Source: Blautia massiliensis (ex Durand et al. 2017)
Lineage (GTDB): Bacteria > Bacillota > Clostridia > Lachnospirales > Lachnospiraceae
Length of the DNA: 64,000 nt
Direction: 5' to 3'
Assembly: GCF_001487165.1 (NCBI RefSeq)
Contig: NZ_LN913006.1
Span: forward strand, 1,854,305 to 1,918,304
Shown here piece after piece: positions 60,358-64,000 of the stretch (position 1 is its first letter; every line of letters begins with the position of its first letter). The translations under genes were made by a program, and so were the position numbers. The notes under the pieces were generated by a model. The model saw only the letters and a program-made list of their open reading frames with translations. It was not told the origin of the DNA and did not search any database.

Positions 60358-63207
60358 TTATTTCTGTTCCAGATATTTTTTCACATATTTACCGGTGTAG
60401 GAAACCGGATTCTCTGCTACTTCCTCCGGAGTTCCTCTGGCAATTACCGTTCCGCCTCTGTCACCGCCTTCCGGTCCGATATCAATAATATGATCCGCCG
60501 TCTTGATCACATCCAGATTGTGCTCAATGACCACAACGGTGTTTCCTCCTTCAGACAGACGGCGCAGGATCTCGATCAGCTTGTGGACATCCGCAAAGTG
60601 CAGTCCTGTGGTAGGCTCATCCAAGATATAGATCGTCTTTCCGGTACTGCGCTTGCTGAGTTCTGTGGCAAGCTTGATACGCTGTGCTTCTCCTCCGGAA
60701 AGAGTGGTGGAGGGCTGACCCAGACGGATATAGGAAAGCCCTACATCATACAGGGTCTCGATCTTTCTCCGGATCGACGGTACATTCTCAAAAAATGTCA
60801 GTGCTTCTTCCACAGTCATATTCAATACATCATAAATACTCTTGCCCTTATACTTCACTTCCAGAGTCTCACGATTGTAGCGTTTGCCCTTGCAGACTTC
60901 GCAAGGCACATATACATCCGGAAGAAAATGCATCTCGATCTTGATGATTCCGTCACCGCTGCAGGCCTCGCACCGTCCGCCCTTGACATTAAAACTGAAA
61001 CGGCCTTTCTTGTAGCCCTTTGCCTTGGCATCTGCGGTGGCTGCAAAAAGATCACGGATCTGGTCAAAAACTCCGGTATATGTGGCAGGATTGGAACGGG
61101 GAGTTCTTCCGATCGGGGACTGGTCGATATTGATCACCTTATCCAGCTGATCGATACCCAGGATGTCATCATGTTTCCCGGGGATCACTCTGGCACGGTT
61201 CAGGTCTCTGGCAAGTCTCTTGTACAAGATTTCATTGATCAGAGAGCTCTTACCGGAGCCGGAAACACCTGTGATACAGGTCATCACTCCCAGAGGAATA
61301 TCTACGTCGATATGCTTCAGGTTGTTCTCTGCAGCACCCTTTATATGAAGAAATCCGGTTGGTTCCTTCCTCACTTCCGGTACCGGGATCTTCAGCCTTC
61401 CGCTTAAATAAGCTCCTGTCACAGACTGCTCATTTTTCATCAGATCCTCAGCTGTCCCCATTGCGACCAGTTGTCCGCCATGTTCTCCGGCTCCGGGGCC
61501 GATATCGATGACACAGTCTGCAGCACGCATGGTATCTTCATCATGCTCCACCACGATCAGACTGTTGCCAAGATCACGGAGACGCATCAGTGCCCCCAGA
61601 AGCTTGTCATTATCTCTCTGGTGAAGCCCGATACTCGGCTCATCCAGGATATATGCAACCCCCACAAGCCCGGATCCGATCTGTGTGGCAAGACGGATCC
61701 TCTGAGCCTCTCCGCCGGAAAGGGTTCCGGTAGCTCTTCCAAGTGAAAGATACTCCAGGCCAACCTCTGCCAGAAATCCAACCCTGGCGCGGATTTCCTT
61801 CAGGATCTGTCTTCCAATAAGCTCCTGCTGCTTTGAAAGCTTCAGATCGCGGAGAAAGCCCTGCAGCTTCTGTACCGGCATATTGGTCACTTCATAAATA
61901 TTCTTATCCGCCACGGTCACTGCCAGTGACTCCTTCTTCAGCCTCTGTCCCTTACATGTGGTGCACGGAGTAATCCGCATAAAGCTCTCGTATTCCTGCT
62001 TCATGGCCTCGGAACCGGTTTCACGGTATCTCTGCTCCACATTGCGGATCAGTCCCGGGAACGCCACATCGTAAACGCCCTCTCCCCGCTGTCCTTTATA
62101 ATAAACCTTCACAGAATGACCGCCGGTACCATGGATGAGGATATCCTGGACCTTCTTCGGATACTCGCAGAAAGGTGTATCCAGAGAAAATTCATATTCC
62201 CTTGCCAGGGCATCCAGGATCGCTCTGGAAAAGCTTCCCTGCGTGGTACAGGACTGCCATCCGAGAACAGCGATAGCTCCTTCATTGATACTCCGTTTCT
62301 TATCCGGGATCATCAGATCGATATCAAATTCCATCTTATATCCAAGACCCAGACACTGGGGACAAGCACCAAACGGATTATTAAAGGAAAAGCTCCTGGG
62401 TTCGATCTCATCAATGCTAATGCCGCAATCCGGACAGGAAAAACTCTGACTGAAATTCAGAAGCTTCCCGTCCATAGTGTCTACTACCAGCAGACCATCC
62501 GCCAGATCCAGCACGGTTTCAATGGAATCGGAAAGACGCTTCTCTATTCCCGGTTTCACAATAAGTCGATCCACAACGATCTCAATGTTATGTTTGATAT
62601 TCTTATCCAGCTTAATCTCCTCAGAAAGCTCATAGAGATTTCCATCGATCTGCACTCTCACATATCCGCTTCTTCTGGCCTGATCCAGAAGTTTAACATG
62701 GGTTCCCTTACGGCCCCGCACTACCGGTGCAAGAAGCTGGATCTTCTGGCGTTCCGGAAGCGTCATGATCTGATCCACCATCTGATCTACCGTCTGTTTG
62801 CGGATTTCCCTTCCACATTTGGGACAGTGCGGGATTCCCACACGGGCATACAGAAGTCGGAAATAATCGTAGATCTCCGTTACCGTACCCACTGTAGAAC
62901 GGGGATTCCGGTTCGTTGACTTCTGATCAATGGAGATTGCCGGCGGAAGGCCCTCGATACTCTCCACATCCGGTTTCTCCATCTGTCCCAGGAACTGCCT
63001 CGCATAGGAAGAAAGTGACTCCATATAACGTCTCTGCCCCTCTGCATAAATGGTATCAAATGCAAGAGATGACTTACCGGAGCCACTGAGTCCGGTAAGT
63101 ACCACAAACTGGTCTCTGGGAATATCGACGCTAAGATTCTTAAGATTATTCTCATTGGCTCCGCGTATCCTGATAAAACGTTTCTTATCGTTTGCTTCTG
63201 CTGACAT
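60358..63207 (-). CDS. uvrA: Excinuclease ABC subunit A
   Basis: UvrA finds bulky DNA damage and loads UvrB in nucleotide excision repair. The 949-residue protein has two ABC-type ATPase halves: Walker [10 protein letters not shown] near residue 38 and GVSGSGKSS near 645, with LSGGEAQRI signatures in both. The zinc modules are CPKCGR, CPDCG...CPQC and CEACSG...CEVCKG. Length is typical. uvrB is not in this window. Transcription is from a LexA-controlled promoter, so it should rise on DNA damage. GGAGG precedes the ATG. Confidence 0.98.
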   Translation of the reverse strand: MSAEANDKKRFIRIRGANENNLKNLSVDIPRDQFVVLTGLSGSGKSSLAFDTIYAEGQRRYMESLSSYARQFLGQMEKPDVESIEGLPPAISIDQKSTNRNPRSTVGTVTEIYDYFRLLYARVGIPHCPKCGREIRKQTVDQMVDQIMTLPERQKIQLLAPVVRGRKGTHVKLLDQARRSGYVRVQIDGNLYELSEEIKLDKNIKHNIEIVVDRLIVKPGIEKRLSDSIETVLDLADGLLVVDTMDGKLLNFSQSFSCPDCGISIDEIEPRSFSFNNPFGACPQCLGLGYKMEFDIDLMIPDKKRSINEGAIAVLGWQSCTTQGSFSRAILDALAREYEFSLDTPFCEYPKKVQDILIHGTGGHSVKVYYKGQRGEGVYDVAFPGLIRNVEQRYRETGSEAMKQEYESFMRITPCTTCKGQRLKKESLAVTVADKNIYEVTNMPVQKLQGFLRDLKLSKQQELIGRQILKEIRARVGFLAEVGLEYLSLGRATGTLSGGEAQRIRLATQIGSGLVGVAYILDEPSIGLHQRDNDKLLGALMRLRDLGNSLIVVEHDEDTMRAADCVIDIGPGAGEHGGQLVAMGTAEDLMKNEQSVTGAYLSGRLKIPVPEVRKEPTGFLHIKGAAENNLKHIDVDIPLGVMTCITGVSGSGKSSLINEILYKRLARDLNRARVIPGKHDDILGIDQLDKVINIDQSPIGRTPRSNPATYTGVFDQIRDLFAATADAKAKGYKKGRFSFNVKGGRCEACSGDGIIKIEMHFLPDVYVPCEVCKGKRYNRETLEVKYKGKSIYDVLNMTVEEALTFFENVPSIRRKIETLYDVGLSYIRLGQPSTTLSGGEAQRIKLATELSKRSTGKTIYILDEPTTGLHFADVHKLIEILRRLSEGGNTVVVIEHNLDVIKTADHIIDIGPEGGDRGGTVIARGTPEEVAENPVSYTGKYVKKYLEQK

Positions 63208-63310
63208 GAAAGCCTCCTACTCTGTCCGGTCATACAAAAATACTCCGGTATTCTTCTCAACAGCAGAATCTACCTCTCTTATTCCGCTGTAAAACTTCTG
63301 ATTTTTTATC

Positions 63311-63339
63311 AGTATACTGCCAGAACATCCGTTCGTCAA
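63311..63339 (-). promoter_or_regulatory. uvrA promoter with LexA (SOS) box
   Basis: TTGACG, 17 nt and TATACT on the minus strand. Overlapping the -35 and spacer is CGAACGGATGTTCT (63322-63335), matching the Firmicutes LexA consensus CGAAC-N4-GTTCG at nearly every position. LexA binding would block RNA polymerase directly. Confidence 0.88.
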
Positions 63340-63362
63340 GGTGAAAAAATCGACAAATTTTT

Positions 63363-64000
63363 CTACAGCAGAAAATCCGCCATCACTCCATTGCTCACAT
63401 GGATTCCCCTTCTCGAAAGATATATCCTGTCTCCTTTTTGTTCCAGCATTCCGATCTCCAGATGTTTTTTCAGGACCTCTCCGTAAACGTTTTCCATATT
63501 TTTTCCGAAATATTCCGCAAACGCTTCCATTGAAACGCCCTCTGTCATCCGAAGCCCCAGAAACATAAACTCAGCCATCTCATCTGCCTCTGTAAGGCTT
63601 TCCATATTCTGGCGGATCTTATCCGGAAACGCACTGTTTCCAATATATTCCTTCATATCCGCAGTATTGGAAAAACGCATATGATCCAGAAGTGAAGACG
63701 CCCCAAGTCCCAGTCCCAGATAATCGATCCTCTGCCAGTATCCCTTATTATGACGGCATTCCCGTCCACCTTTCGCATAATTGGAGATCTCGTACTGATG
63801 AAACCCATATTCCGCCAGGATTCCTGCCGTATTCTCATACATACGGTACTCCGTATCCTCATCCGGCAATTTCAGCTTTCTCTCCCCGAAAGGAGTGCCT
63901 TCCTCAATGATCAGACTGTAGGCGGAAATATGTTCCGGCGAAAGCCCTGCCACCGTGCGGAGATTTTTTTCCCAGTCTGCATAGGTCTGTTCCGGAATGG
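63363..64000 (-). CDS. hemW: HemW-like radical SAM protein, 3' part
   Basis: This is the C-terminal 212 residues of a HemW/HemN-like protein; the 5' part, with the CxxxCxxC cluster motif, lies beyond the right edge. Visible family strings are GLSPEHISAYSLIIEEGTPF, YEISNYAKGGRECRHN, YWQRIDYLGLGLGASS and a C-terminal winged-helix region (MEAFAEYFGKN). HemW is a heme chaperone; older annotation as coproporphyrinogen oxidase is usually wrong for this family. Frame continues open to the window end. The uvrA promoter starts 24 nt after its stop. Confidence 0.9.
   Translation of the reverse strand, partial: IPEQTYADWEKNLRTVAGLSPEHISAYSLIIEEGTPFGERKLKLPDEDTEYRMYENTAGILAEYGFHQYEISNYAKGGRECRHNKGYWQRIDYLGLGLGASSLLDHMRFSNTADMKEYIGNSAFPDKIRQNMESLTEADEMAEFMFLGLRMTEGVSMEAFAEYFGKNMENVYGEVLKKHLEIGMLEQKGDRIYLSRRGIHVSNGVMADFLL

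Overview
The window looks like chromosomal DNA from a Gram-positive, strictly fermentative Clostridia member, most likely a Lachnospiraceae gut commensal close to Blautia. This is inferred from protein style and gene content, not from a database search. Supporting signs are strong AGGAGG-type ribosome binding sites with some TTG and GTG starts, sigma-A promoters, a Bacillus-type LexA box, CdaA/CdaR c-di-AMP genes, CDP-glycerol transferases, an LCP ligase and three secreted proteins with YYF-type wall-binding repeats. Almost every gene is on the minus strand, so transcription runs from high to low coordinates. The exceptions are tRNA-Leu, a DacA-like gene at 26.9 kb and a small-transporter pair at 46.5 kb.

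Layout: 0.25-10.5 kb holds a wall-binding protein with a penicillin-recognising domain, an acyltransferase, three CDP-glycerol transferase-family genes, a lipoprotein and uppP. 10.6-14.9 kb is carAB. 15.2-19.7 kb carries tRNA-Leu(CAG), a reduced LspA-like protein, a zinc-ribbon protein, an atypical ClpX and an HtrA protease. 19.8-46.4 kb is a large surface-glycan locus: a polyprenyl sugar-phosphate transferase, an LCP ligase, several GT2 enzymes (two with tandem catalytic domains), an 1879-residue methyltransferase-GT2-GT4 fusion, a Wzm/Wzt ABC exporter, rfbC, a DacA carboxypeptidase, a WecE-like aminotransferase, a second PLP-fold enzyme, an ATP-grasp enzyme and a GtrB/ArnC-like transferase. 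Diverging from the last is a pair of SMR-type membrane proteins. 47.3-51.9 kb encodes a GH25 muramidase and an L,D-transpeptidase. 51.9-64 kb is housekeeping: HPr, cdaR-cdaA with two membrane proteins, comF, recD2, mreB, uvrA (LexA-controlled) and the 3' part of hemW.

A coherent reading is that one polymer is started on undecaprenyl phosphate by the sugar-phosphate transferase, extended by the GT2/GT4 enzymes using dTDP-rhamnose among others, exported by the ABC transporter and attached to the wall by the LCP protein. The 41.9-47.2 kb block looks like a separate lipid-linked amino-sugar decoration pathway that matches the Arn pathway of Gram-negatives component by component: 4-aminotransferase, polyprenyl-phosphate glycosyltransferase and paired SMR flippases, with a possible GT-C transferase at 28.2 kb. 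This is the most interesting system in the window. Other notable items are a DacA paralogue that has lost its nucleophile, a ClpX lacking the RKH loop, and a small inverted-repeat element flanked by 9-bp direct repeats.
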